Shown here one piece after another: positions 1 to 8,453 of a stretch of 64,000 nucleotides of DNA; position 1 is the first letter of the stretch; every line of letters starts with the position of its first letter. Under the pieces are notes generated by a model that worked only from the letters and a program-made list of their open reading frames with translations, searched no databases and was not told the origin of the DNA. Position numbers and translations under genes: made by a program. The stretch spans positions 1 through 64,000 of the forward strand of contig JADKDK010000001.1 in NCBI GenBank assembly GCA_016718385.1. The letters are read 5' to 3'. This stretch comes from Gammaproteobacteria bacterium. Lineage in GTDB: Bacteria > Pseudomonadota > Gammaproteobacteria > Pseudomonadales > UBA5518.

Positions 1-2389
1 GCCACGGCGGCCGCTGGCCGTGCCGGGGGCGTAGAGCTTGTCGATGCAGAACTCCGAGCGGTGCGTGTTGCCGGTGATGTCCACCAGGAGGTTGCGCATC
101 AGCCGGTCCACCAGCCACGGCTGCTGCACCAGCCCCTCGGGCATCTGCTGGAACGCGATCTCCAGCTCGTAGAGCGTCTCGTTGCGGCCCTCGTCGACCC
201 GTGGCGCCTGGCTCGTGGGGCCGATGAACATGCCCGAGAACAGGTAGGACAGCCCCGGATGATGCTGCCAGTAGGTGACCAGGCTGCGGATCAGGTCGGG
301 GCCGGCGCAGCAGCGGGCTGTCGGCGGGCGTGGGGCCGCCGATGGTCACGTGGTTGCCGCCGCCGGTGCCGGTGTGGCGACCGTCGAGCATGAACTTCTC
401 CGTGCCGAGCCGGGCGTTGCGTGCGTCCTCGTACAGCGCCGTGGTGTTGTCGACCAGCGCCTGCCAGCTCGCGGCGGGATGGATGTTTACCTCGATCACG
501 CCGGGATCGGGCGTGACCAGCAGCTTCAGCAGCCGGCTGTCGCGCGGTGCCTCGTAGCCCTCGATGATCACCGGGATCGCGAGCTCGGCCGCGGTCTTCT
601 CGATCAGCCCGATCAGCCCCACGTAGTGCTCGAGGTGTTCCAGCGGCGGCAGGAACACGTGCAGCTTGCCCTGGCGCGCCTCGGTGCAGATCGCCGTGCG
701 CACCACGGACTTGCGCGCGCCCGGCTGTGCCGGCGCGTGATCGGCCGGCGCCTGTTGCGCCACGCCGCCCCAGCTGCGCGAGAAATCGGCCTGCGGCATG
801 TCGTCGCGCCGCTGCAGCGCGTCGCGGGCCTCGAAGGGGTCGCGCTCGGGCTCACGGTCCTCTTCGGCCGGTTGCGGCAGGGAGTCGAGCGGCAGGCGCA
901 GGCCGATCGGCGAATCGCCGGGAATCAGCACCACGCGCCCGACGCGCATTTCCCAGCGCGTGCTGTACCAGCATCCCGCCACCGTATCCCATGCCAGTGG
1001 CAGTATGTAGCCGACCGGGTTGTCCAGTCCGTGGTTCAGCACCCGCGCGAGCCGCACGCGATCCAGGCCGTCCGCTGGCGTCGCCTTGCGCGGATCCACG
1101 GCCAGCGGCAGCGCATGCTCCCGGGCGCGGTAGTGCGCCGCATCCTCCCCAGGCCGGATGGATGAACCCGGGGCGAGCCCAGCCTGCGCGCACAATCGCT
1201 GCATGAAACGCCCGGCCTCGACCGCGTCGTGGCCGTAGTCATGGTCGACCCGGGCGAGCAGCCCGGGGTCGTGCCAGAGGGCCTCGCCGTCGGTGCGCCA
1301 GAAGCATCCCAGCGCCCAGCGCGGAACCTCCTCGCCCGGATACCATTTGCCCTGCCCGTAGTGCAGCAGGCCGCCCGGCGCGAAGCGCTCGCGCAGGCGG
1401 AGCAACAGGTCCTGGCGAGTTTGAGCTTGTGATCGCCCAGCGCCTCGGTGTTCCACTGCGGCGAGTCCATGTCGTCGATGGACACGAAGGTCGGTTCGCC
1501 GCCCATCGTGAGCCGCACGTCGTTCTTCAGCAGGTCCGCGTCGACCAGGCGCCCCAGCGCGTCGATCGAGTCCCACTGTTCCTCGGTGTAGGGCCTGGTG
1601 ACGCGCGGGTCCTCGTGGACGCGCGTCACCTCGTTGCTGTACTCGAAGTGCACCTCGCAGGGGTCGGTGGCGCCGGTGATGGGCGCGGCGGAGGCCGGGT
1701 CCGGCGTGCAGGCCAGCGGGATATGCCCCTCGCTCGCGAACAGCCCCGAGGTGGGGTCCAGCCCGACCCATCCGGCCCCCGGGATGAACACCTCGCACCA
1801 GGCGTGCAGGTCGGTGAAGTCTTTCGCCGGTCCCGAGGGACCGTCCAGGGACGCAAGGTCAGAGCTCAGCTGCACCAGGTAGCCGGAGACGAAGCGCGCC
1901 GCGAGGCCCAGGTGGCGCAGGATCTGCACCAGCAGCCAGCCGGTGTCGCGGCACGATCCCTGGCGGCACGCAGCGTCTGCTCAGGCGTCTGCACGCCCGG
2001 CTCAAGAAGCGCAGCTCGTAGGCGATCTCCTGCTGCAGGCGCTGGTTGATCGATACCAGGAAATCGATGATGCGCATCGGTTCGCGCGGCACCGAGGCGA
2101 TCCAGGCGGCCAGCAGCGGCGTGGGCTGAGCGCCTCCGTGGGGGATCAGTTCCCGGCGCAGTTGCGCGTCGCAGGCGAACGGAAACTCGGCGGCATACTC
2201 CTCGACGAAGAAGTCGAAGGGGTTGTATGCCCTCATGCCGGCGATCACTTCCACCTCGAAGGCAAGCTCCCGGATCCGGTCGGGGAACACGAGGCGCGCC
2301 TGGTAGTTGGCGAAGGGATCCTGCTGCCAGTCGATGAAATGGTTTTCGGGCTGAACCTTCAGCGTGTAGCCGAGGATACGCGTGCGCAA
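1..2389 (-). pseudogene. Decayed transglutaminase/DUF2126 family gene (3' end outside window)
   Basis: Conceptual translation on the minus strand gives a transglutaminase-like N-terminal part followed by DUF2126, a family of about 1100 aa whose members act in cytoplasmic peptide or ester chemistry of unknown substrate. The reading frame must be changed near 2003, 1960, 1400 and 303. The first three look like single missing bases and the last like one extra base. The transglutaminase Cys (GSCRDTG) sits at the second frameshift; His (DLHAWCEVF) and Asp (GLDPT) follow. The usual first 30 or so residues are absent: recognisable sequence starts at RILGYTLKVQPENHFI, only about 30 bases after the stop codon of the upstream DUF481 gene. 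Either a true pseudogene or a draft sequence with indel errors; the missing N-terminus favours decay. The gene continues past position 1. Confidence 0.75.
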
Positions 2390-2423
2390 GCAATATCCAA
2401 GCCAGCGTCCCGCGAGCTCGTCC

Positions 2424-3458
2424 TTACCAGATATAGCCGACGCTCACGATGTAGGCCGAGTCGGTGCTGTCGAAACCCTCCGGCGGGGTGTTCTGCCAGT
2501 CGATGTTGTACTGCAGCGTCGCGTTCAGGTTCTCCACCAGCGGGAAGCGCAGGCCGGTCTGGGAGCGGAAGATCATGTCGTCCGGATCCTGGACGCTGAC
2601 GATGCCCTCGTCGTCGTGGAAGAACTGCGCCTTGTCGTTCCACAGGAACTGCATGTAGCGCAGCGCCCAGCGTCCCGCCGCGAAGCTCTCGTCGTCCGCG
2701 AGGTCGTAGTCCTCGTTGACGTAGGTGAGGCCGCCTTCCAGTGCGAGGCTGCGCTGCTCGGTGTCGAAGAACTGGTAACCCGCACCGCCGCCGAGCGTGG
2801 TGCGCAGGTTGAGGTCCCTGAACTTGTCCTCCTGCACGTCGGTGTTGGCGTAGGTGTACCACTTCGCGGTGAGGAAATGATCGTACTTGAAGTAGGCGCG
2901 GTTGCGGCGCGCGGTCTCCTCGCCGTCCTCGTTCCTGGTATCGCCGGTCGCGCCGATCGTGAAGCGGTTCTTCAGGCTGCGCACCACGGCCTCGGCGTCG
3001 TAGAAGATCTGGTCGTTGTCGGTGTTGCCGCGGTTGGCGGTCATCCCGAGATTCAGGCGTCCGCTGGTGCTCACGCCCTCGCCGCTGACGTGCGGCGGCG
3101 GGTTGATATAGGCGATGTCACTCATCGCCAGCGGCGTCGTGGTGACGGTATCGCCCCCCTTCAACACCACGGTGGACTCGCTGGCGCGCGTGGCCTGCGC
3201 GTTTACCAGCGTCTTGTCGTTGAGCATGAAGCGCGCGGGCTGGTCGGTCTCGATGTTCGTGACCTCGGCCCACAGCAGCGTTATCGGCTCCTTGGCGTAG
3301 GCGGTCTGCAACGTCAGCTGCTTGTCGTCCTTGCTGACGATGGTGCCGCTGAGGCGGTCACCGCCCTTCAGGAGGACGATGTCGGCGCCGGCCTGCTGCG
3401 CGCCGAGGCTCAGCAGGGCCAGCGCCGCCAGCGCGAGGGAAAGCGGTTTTTGCGTCAT
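2424..3458 (-). CDS. DUF481 family outer-membrane protein
   Basis: A 344-aa protein with a clear signal peptide (residues 1-25, ending QQAGA). Residues about 26-110 form an SH3-like part typical of these proteins (DIVLLKGGDRLSGTIVSKDD, repeated as STVVLKGGDTVTT). The rest is a DUF481 beta-barrel-like region rich in alternating aromatic strands that ends with a terminal aromatic residue (VGYIW), as outer-membrane barrels do. DUF481 proteins (YdiY-like) are putative salt- or acid-induced outer-membrane proteins without a proven function. It stands alone, upstream of the decayed DUF2126 gene, and its promoter would lie in 3459-3600. Confidence 0.85.
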   Translation of the reverse strand: MTQKPLSLALAALALLSLGAQQAGADIVLLKGGDRLSGTIVSKDDKQLTLQTAYAKEPITLLWAEVTNIETDQPARFMLNDKTLVNAQATRASESTVVLKGGDTVTTTPLAMSDIAYINPPPHVSGEGVSTSGRLNLGMTANRGNTDNDQIFYDAEAVVRSLKNRFTIGATGDTRNEDGEETARRNRAYFKYDHFLTAKWYTYANTDVQEDKFRDLNLRTTLGGGAGYQFFDTEQRSLALEGGLTYVNEDYDLADDESFAAGRWALRYMQFLWNDKAQFFHDDEGIVSVQDPDDMIFRSQTGLRFPLVENLNATLQYNIDWQNTPPEGFDSTDSAYIVSVGYIW

Positions 3459-3623
3459 GGTGTGGGTCCCTGTCGTTGGTTGTTTGCGTGAAGGGCCGGA
3501 GTATAACGGCCGGGTCGGGGGAATACAGCAGCGGCCCGGTCCGGGGTCTTTTCCCGGCGCCGCGGATGTGGCCCAATCGGCGTCACGACAGCGCCACTAC
3601 CCTGCAGTGGAGAACCCCCGCCC

Positions 3624-3920
3624 ATGAGCCCGCCGGTCAGCAAGCAGCGCAAGGCCTACTGCCGCAAGCTCTGCGTGGCGCACCTGCTCGCGCGCGAGCC
3701 GCATGACCTGCACGCGCTCGAGGCAGCCACGGGCATGCCGCGGCGCACGCTGCAGGACTGCATCGCGGATCTCGCCGACATCGGCATCGTGTGCGAGTTC
3801 GTGCAGCACGGGCCGAAGCATCGCCACGGCCACTACGCGATCCGCGACTGGGGCGACCACGATCCGCGCTGGATCGCGGCGCATTTCGACGACCTGCTTG
3901 CAGTGCTGCGCGCAGAATGA
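3624..3920 (+). CDS. Small winged-helix/HTH protein
   Basis: A 98-aa protein. Residues about 15-60 read as a winged helix-turn-helix (HLLAREPHDLHALEAATGMP, then RRTLQDCIADLADIGI), similar to small wHTH proteins found beside transporters in Pseudomonas-type genomes. Its stop overlaps the start of the SulP transporter in an ATGA, so the two are translationally coupled. A role as local regulator of the transporter is an inference from context. No effector domain is visible. Confidence 0.7.
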   Translation: MSPPVSKQRKAYCRKLCVAHLLAREPHDLHALEAATGMPRRTLQDCIADLADIGIVCEFVQHGPKHRHGHYAIRDWGDHDPRWIAAHFDDLLAVLRAE

Positions 3921-5596
3921 GCGGTCGACTGGAGCGCATCGCGCCGGGCCTGCTGATGCTGGTGCGTTACCGGCGGCAGGATTTTCCGCACGACCTGCGC
4001 GCCGGCCTGTCGGTGGCCGCGGTGGCGCTGCCGGTCGGCGTTGCCTACGCCGCGCTCGCCGGTTTCAGCCCGGTGGTGGGGCTCTACGCGAGCATCCTGC
4101 CGCTGTTTGCCTACGCGCTGTTCGGCTCCTCGCGCCAGCTCGTGGTCGGACCGGACGCGGCAACCTGCGCGCTGGTGGCGGCCTCGGTGGCGCCGCTGGC
4201 CGCGGGTGATGCGCAGCAGTACATGGCGCTGTCGCTGACGCTGGCTTTTCTCGCGGGCGTGCTGTGCATCGGCGCGAGCTTCCTGAAGCTCGGCGTGCTG
4301 GCCGATTTCCTGTCGCGCCCGATCCTGGTCGGATTCATGAACGGCATCGCGCTGACCATCGCGCTGGGGCAACTGGGCAAGATCCTCGGCTTCGACATCG
4401 TGTCGGGCAGGATCATTCCGCGCGCGCTGGAGATCGCGGACAGGATCGGGCAGACGCACCTGCCCACGCTGGCCATCGGTCTCGCTTCCTTCGCGTTGCT
4501 GCTGCTCGTGCCGAAGCTGTTGCGGCGCGTTCCGGCCGCGCTGGCGGTGATGGTGCTCGCCGGAGCGGCCGTCGCGCTGCTGGGGCTGGACGCGCAGGGC
4601 GTGCGTACCGTCGGCGCGGTGCCCCCGGGCCTTCCCGCGCTGACGTTTCCCGGCGCGCCGTGGGTCACGCTGCAGCCGTTGCTCGCCGACGCGGCGGGTA
4701 TCGCGCTGATCTCCTTCACCAGCCTCATGCTCACCGCGCGCAGCTTTGCCGCGAAGAACGGCTACGAGATCGACGCCGACCGCGACCTCGCGGCGCTCGG
4801 TGCGGCCAACATCGCCGCCTCGATATCGGGTGGTTTCGCGGTGAGCGGTGCCGACTCGCGCACGGCCATGAGCGACGCCGCGGGCGGGCGCACGCAGCTC
4901 GCCGGACTGGTCGCCGCCGTCGCGATCGCGCTGGTGCTGCTGTTCCTGACCGGGCCGCTGCAGTACGTGCCCGACGCGGCGTTGGGCGCGGTGCTGGTGA
5001 TGGCGGCGTTCTCGCTGGTGAATGTCGCCGATATGCGGATGCTGTGGCACGAGTCGAAGGGCGAGTTCGCGATCTGCGTGGTCGCGACGCTCGGCGTGGT
5101 GGCCGTCGGCGCGATCGACGCGATCGCGTTCGCGGTGATCCTCGCCATGCTGCGTTTCGTGCGCATGGTGGCGCGCCCGACCTGCGAGGTGCTGGGCGCC
5201 ATCGAGGGCAGGGGGTTCCACGGCATCGAGCGTCACCCCGAGGCCCGCACCGTGCCGGGGCTGTGCCTGTTCCGCTTCAACGCCCCGCTCGTGTTCTTCA
5301 ACGCACCCTATTTCAGGCAGGAAGCGCGGCGCGCGGTAGGCGCGGCGGGGCGGGGTTTGCGCTTCTTCGTGATCGACGCCATCCCGATCACGGGTCACGA
5401 CGTGACGGGGCGCGCCACGTTTCGCGAACTGGACCAGGAACTGCTGGCGCAAGGCGTGCAGATCGTGATCGCAGGGCGCGAAACGGAGCTCATGGAGTGG
5501 CGCGAAAGGACCGGCATGGATCATCTGCGCCCCATCAAGGTGCGCCAGTTCCCGACGCTGGCCGACGCTGTGCAGGCGCTGCAGGCGCAGCTGTAG
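3917..5596 (+). CDS. SulP family anion transporter
   Basis: A 559-aa inner-membrane protein of the SulP/SLC26 family (sulfate, bicarbonate or dicarboxylate uptake; substrate not readable from sequence). Ten or more hydrophobic helices cover residues about 25-425. The conserved N-terminal pattern (DLRAGLSVAAVALPVGVAYA, ALAGFSPVVGLY, FGSSRQLVVGPDA) and the SLC26 signature SGADSRTAMSDAAGG are present. A C-terminal STAS domain follows from about residue 445 (LCLFRFNAPLVFFNA, FFVIDAIPITGHDVTG). The start is the ATG overlapping the stop of the wHTH gene. Fourteen bases after the last sense codons begins the terminal repeat of a MITE-like element. Confidence 0.92.
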   Translation: MSGRLERIAPGLLMLVRYRRQDFPHDLRAGLSVAAVALPVGVAYAALAGFSPVVGLYASILPLFAYALFGSSRQLVVGPDAATCALVAASVAPLAAGDAQQYMALSLTLAFLAGVLCIGASFLKLGVLADFLSRPILVGFMNGIALTIALGQLGKILGFDIVSGRIIPRALEIADRIGQTHLPTLAIGLASFALLLLVPKLLRRVPAALAVMVLAGAAVALLGLDAQGVRTVGAVPPGLPALTFPGAPWVTLQPLLADAAGIALISFTSLMLTARSFAAKNGYEIDADRDLAALGAANIAASISGGFAVSGADSRTAMSDAAGGRTQLAGLVAAVAIALVLLFLTGPLQYVPDAALGAVLVMAAFSLVNVADMRMLWHESKGEFAICVVATLGVVAVGAIDAIAFAVILAMLRFVRMVARPTCEVLGAIEGRGFHGIERHPEARTVPGLCLFRFNAPLVFFNAPYFRQEARRAVGAAGRGLRFFVIDAIPITGHDVTGRATFRELDQELLAQGVQIVIAGRETELMEWRERTGMDHLRPIKVRQFPTLADAVQALQAQL

Positions 5597-5597
5597 A

Positions 5598-5906
5598 GGG
5601 TGTCGCAAAAGGCGTCAGGTTGCGAGCGAGTGGCGTGGTGCGTCGCTGGCTGTGCTGCCCGCCATTGCCCTGCGGGGCACGCACGAGTACGTCCCTGTAG
5701 CTCCGCGCCGCGTCCTGCGGCGCAAGGCCCCGCAAGCCAACAGCGGGCAGCACAGCCGCTCGGTTGAGCGCGTGCCGCGTCGGGCAAATCCGGGAACACC
5801 CCTGTTTCGAGTGTTACCACCACGGCGAGGGGCTCGAGCGCCGATGGCTCGCGATACGCCGGATTGTCGGTCCGCTATCCAGAGCACAGATGGTTTTGCG
5901 ACACCC
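5598..5906. repeat. MITE-like element with 13-bp terminal inverted repeats
   Basis: The ends are a perfect 13-bp inverted repeat: GGGTGTCGCAAAA at 5598-5610 and its reverse complement at 5894-5906. Inside, a second perfect 15-bp inverted repeat (GGCTGTGCTGCCCGC at 5649-5663 with its complement at 5742-5756) and shorter matches such as TGCGGGGC/GCCCCGCA make a long foldback. No convincing gene lies within. This resembles a non-autonomous transposable element or a large palindromic intergenic repeat. It directly abuts the SulP stop codon. A target-site duplication is not clear. It fills most of the gap before yebC. Confidence 0.6.
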
Positions 5907-5983
5907 CCCTGCAGGCCGCCGCCGGCCGGGGCCCGCCGCGCCTTGCCTTGCGATCGAAGGGTGGCGCGCCGCTCCGGGGGCTC

Positions 5984-5989
5984 TATAAT
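5984..5989 (+). promoter_or_regulatory. Sigma-70 -10 element of yebC
   Basis: A perfect TATAAT lies 28 bases upstream of the yebC start codon. No good -35 hexamer is seen at 16-18 bases upstream. The Shine-Dalgarno AGGGGAA follows at about 6004-6010. Confidence 0.5.
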
Positions 5990-6016
5990 TGCGCGGTTTT
6001 TTCAGGGGAACGGATC

Positions 6017-6718
6017 ATGGGCGCTCAGTGGAAAGCCAAGGGCCGCGCCGACGCGGCGGCGACGAAGGGTCGCATCTTCACCAAGCTGGCGAAGGAAATC
6101 ATGGTGGCGGCGCGCACCGGCGCGGACCCGGATTCCAACCCGCGGCTGCGCAAGGCCGTCGAGCAGGCCAAGCGCGCCTCGATGCCGCGCGACACGCTGG
6201 AGCGCGCGATCAAGAAGGGTGCCGGCCTGCTCGACGAGCACGTGCAGTACGAGTCGTTGACCTTCGAGGGTTTCGCGCCGCACCAGGTGCCGGTGATCGT
6301 CGAGTGCCTCACCGACAACAAGAACCGCGCCGCGATGAGCATTCGCATGCTGTTCCGCAAGGGTCAGCTCGGCAACTCGGGCGCGGTGTCGTGGGACTTC
6401 AAGTATCTCGGCATGATCGAGGCCACGCCCAGCGCGCCGGATGCGGACCCCGAGCTCGCGGCCATCGAGGCCGGCGCGCAGGACCTCGAGCCCCTGGTAG
6501 ACAACGTCACGCTGTTCCTGACCGATCCCACGGATCTCGATGCAGTGACCCGCGCGTTGCCGAACTTCGGTTTCACGGTGCAGTCGGCGGTGCTGGGCTA
6601 CCGGCCCAACAACCCGGTGCAGCTCGACGCGGCGGCGCGCGCCGAGGTCGAAGCCTTTCTCGAGGCGCTCGATGCCGACGACGACGTGCAGAACGTCTAC
6701 GCGGCGCTGGCCGACTGA
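6017..6718 (+). CDS. YebC/PmpR family regulatory protein
   Basis: A 233-aa YebC/PmpR family protein. The hallmark N-terminus MGAQWKAKGRADAAATKGRI matches the family motif (M-G-R/A-x-W..K...D...GK.F/I.KL..EI), followed by AARTGADPDSNPRLRKAVEQ and MPRDTLERAIKKG. Family members are cytoplasmic regulators; recent work links TACO1/YebC to translation of proline-rich stretches, and PmpR to quorum-sensing genes. The sequence is closer to the YeeN-type branch than to the ruvC-linked YebC, and no ruvC or ruvA is nearby, so it is the stand-alone paralogue type. The start was chosen for the family N-terminus and the AGGGGAA ribosome site. Confidence 0.9.
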   Translation: MGAQWKAKGRADAAATKGRIFTKLAKEIMVAARTGADPDSNPRLRKAVEQAKRASMPRDTLERAIKKGAGLLDEHVQYESLTFEGFAPHQVPVIVECLTDNKNRAAMSIRMLFRKGQLGNSGAVSWDFKYLGMIEATPSAPDADPELAAIEAGAQDLEPLVDNVTLFLTDPTDLDAVTRALPNFGFTVQSAVLGYRPNNPVQLDAAARAEVEAFLEALDADDDVQNVYAALAD

Positions 6719-6731
6719 GCAGCCGCTGCGC

Positions 6732-8282
6732 TCAGGGTGACCCGATCAGGTGCTCCGGCGCCTCGCGGGTCGCGCGGATCTCGCCTCGCTCCAGCCGCGC
6801 GAAGTAGCTGTTCATCTCGCGCCTCACGACCGGTGCCAGCAGGTACAGGCCGATGATGTTCGGCACCGCCATCAGGAAGTAGATCGCGTCGGCGAAGTCG
6901 ACGAGTTGCGAGAAATCCAGGGTCACGCCGACGATGGTCATCGCCAGGTAGAACAGCTTGTAGCACACGTCGACCGCGGCGCTCTCGCCGAAGAGATAAT
7001 TGGCCGCCTTGGTGCCGTAGTAGCAGTAGGAGATCATCGTCGAATAGGCGAACAGCAGCACCACCAGCGCGAGCACGTAGGGGAACCAGGGCATCACCGT
7101 CGCGAACGCCGCCGAGGTGAGCGCCACGCCCTGCGCCTCGGGCGCGATCGCGCCGGCTCCGGAAATCGTGATCACCAGCGCGGTCATGGTGCAGATGATC
7201 ACGGTGTCGATGAACGGTTCCCACAGCGAAACCAGGCCTTCGGTCAGCGGTTCTTCGGTCCGCACGCTGGCGTGCGCGATCGGCGCCGAGCCGATGCCGG
7301 CCTCGTTCGAGAACGCGGCGCGGCGAAAGCCCTGCAGGATCACCCCGAGCATGCCGCCCTGTACGCCTTCGGGCGAGAAGGCGCCGGTGAGTATAAGCCC
7401 CAGCGCGTGCGGGATCGCGGGCACGTTGTTGGCGATCACCGCCAGCCCGGCGAGCAGGTAGACCAGCGTCATGAACGGCACCAGCTTGTCGGTGACGCTG
7501 GCGATGCGCCTGATGCCGCCCAGCACCACGATGCCGGTCGCCACGGCCATCCCGGCGCCGAACAGCCAGGCGCGGCCGGCCAGCAGGCTCTGCTCGGCGC
7601 CGGTGATCAGCAGCAATTGCTGGTAGGCCTGGTTGACCTGGAAGAAATTGCCCGAGCCGATGGTACCGAACAGGCAGAACACCGCGAAGCTGAAGCCCAG
7701 CGCCCTGCCCAGCGGCGCGAGCCGCGGGTATTCGAGCGCGATGCCCTGCCTGAGGTAGTACATCGGGCCGCCGGAGACCGTGCCGTCCGGGCGGCGGTGG
7801 CGGAACTTCACGGCCAGCGTGCATTCGCAGAACTTGGTGGCCATGCCGAGCAGCGCGGCCACGATCATCCAGAACGCGGCCCCCGGTCCGCCGACGGTCA
7901 CCGCGACCGCAACACCCGCGATGTTGCCCAGGCCCACGGTGCCCGAGAGCGCGGTCGCCAGCGCCTGGAAATGGCTGGTGTCGCCGTGGTGGTGCGGCGC
8001 GTCGTAGTCGCCGCGGATGATCCGCATGCCCTGTGCCATGCCGCGCAGGTTGATGAAGCGGAAGTACAACGTGCAGAAGATGCCCGCCACGATCAGCCAG
8101 AACAGGATCCACGGCACCGCGTGATCGCCGAACGGGATCGCCGCGAACACGAAGCCCGATACCGCGTCGGCAAAGGGCTTGAAGCCCTGCGCGATGTGCT
8201 GGTCTATGCCCTGGGGCGCTGCGGCGAATGTGCGCGGTGCGAACAGGAACGAGGCGAGAGTGCAGGCTATTGTCGGGCGCAT
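6732..8282 (-). CDS. Alanine/glycine:cation symporter (AGCS family)
   Basis: A 516-aa inner-membrane sodium-coupled amino acid carrier of the AGCS family (AlsT/DagA/YaaJ-like). It has about eleven hydrophobic helices. Family motifs are visible: ALSGTVGLGNIAGVAVAVTV, GGPGAAFWMIVAALLGMATK, GTVSGGPMYYL and FSNEAGIGSAPIAHA. A cleavable or signal-anchor N-terminus (residues 1-21, ending TFAAA) precedes the first helix, as in several marine homologues. It transports small neutral amino acids by family knowledge. It converges on yebC with 13 bases between stop codons. Confidence 0.93.
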   Translation of the reverse strand: MRPTIACTLASFLFAPRTFAAAPQGIDQHIAQGFKPFADAVSGFVFAAIPFGDHAVPWILFWLIVAGIFCTLYFRFINLRGMAQGMRIIRGDYDAPHHHGDTSHFQALATALSGTVGLGNIAGVAVAVTVGGPGAAFWMIVAALLGMATKFCECTLAVKFRHRRPDGTVSGGPMYYLRQGIALEYPRLAPLGRALGFSFAVFCLFGTIGSGNFFQVNQAYQQLLLITGAEQSLLAGRAWLFGAGMAVATGIVVLGGIRRIASVTDKLVPFMTLVYLLAGLAVIANNVPAIPHALGLILTGAFSPEGVQGGMLGVILQGFRRAAFSNEAGIGSAPIAHASVRTEEPLTEGLVSLWEPFIDTVIICTMTALVITISGAGAIAPEAQGVALTSAAFATVMPWFPYVLALVVLLFAYSTMISYCYYGTKAANYLFGESAAVDVCYKLFYLAMTIVGVTLDFSQLVDFADAIYFLMAVPNIIGLYLLAPVVRREMNSYFARLERGEIRATREAPEHLIGSP

Positions 8283-8453
8283 CGATGCTCTTCCAGGACA
8301 GCGGCGAATGGTACATCAGCCATCGCGGGCCGTGCAGCGCGCGTTGAGGCGGCGTTTTGCCAGGGGCTATGATGGGGCTCATCCGCGCGCGCACCGGGGT
8401 CGAGATCTGCGTCGCGCCGCGGGTACATGCATCACGCACACGGGGAGCTCGAT

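Noticed and set aside
3833..5608. 591-aa open frame on the minus strand under the SulP gene
   Set aside because: It is a shadow of the GC-rich SulP codons; its translation is His/Arg/Gln-rich and family-free.
6017..6718. YebC linked to the ruvABC repair operon
   Set aside because: No ruv genes are nearby; this is the isolated paralogue type.
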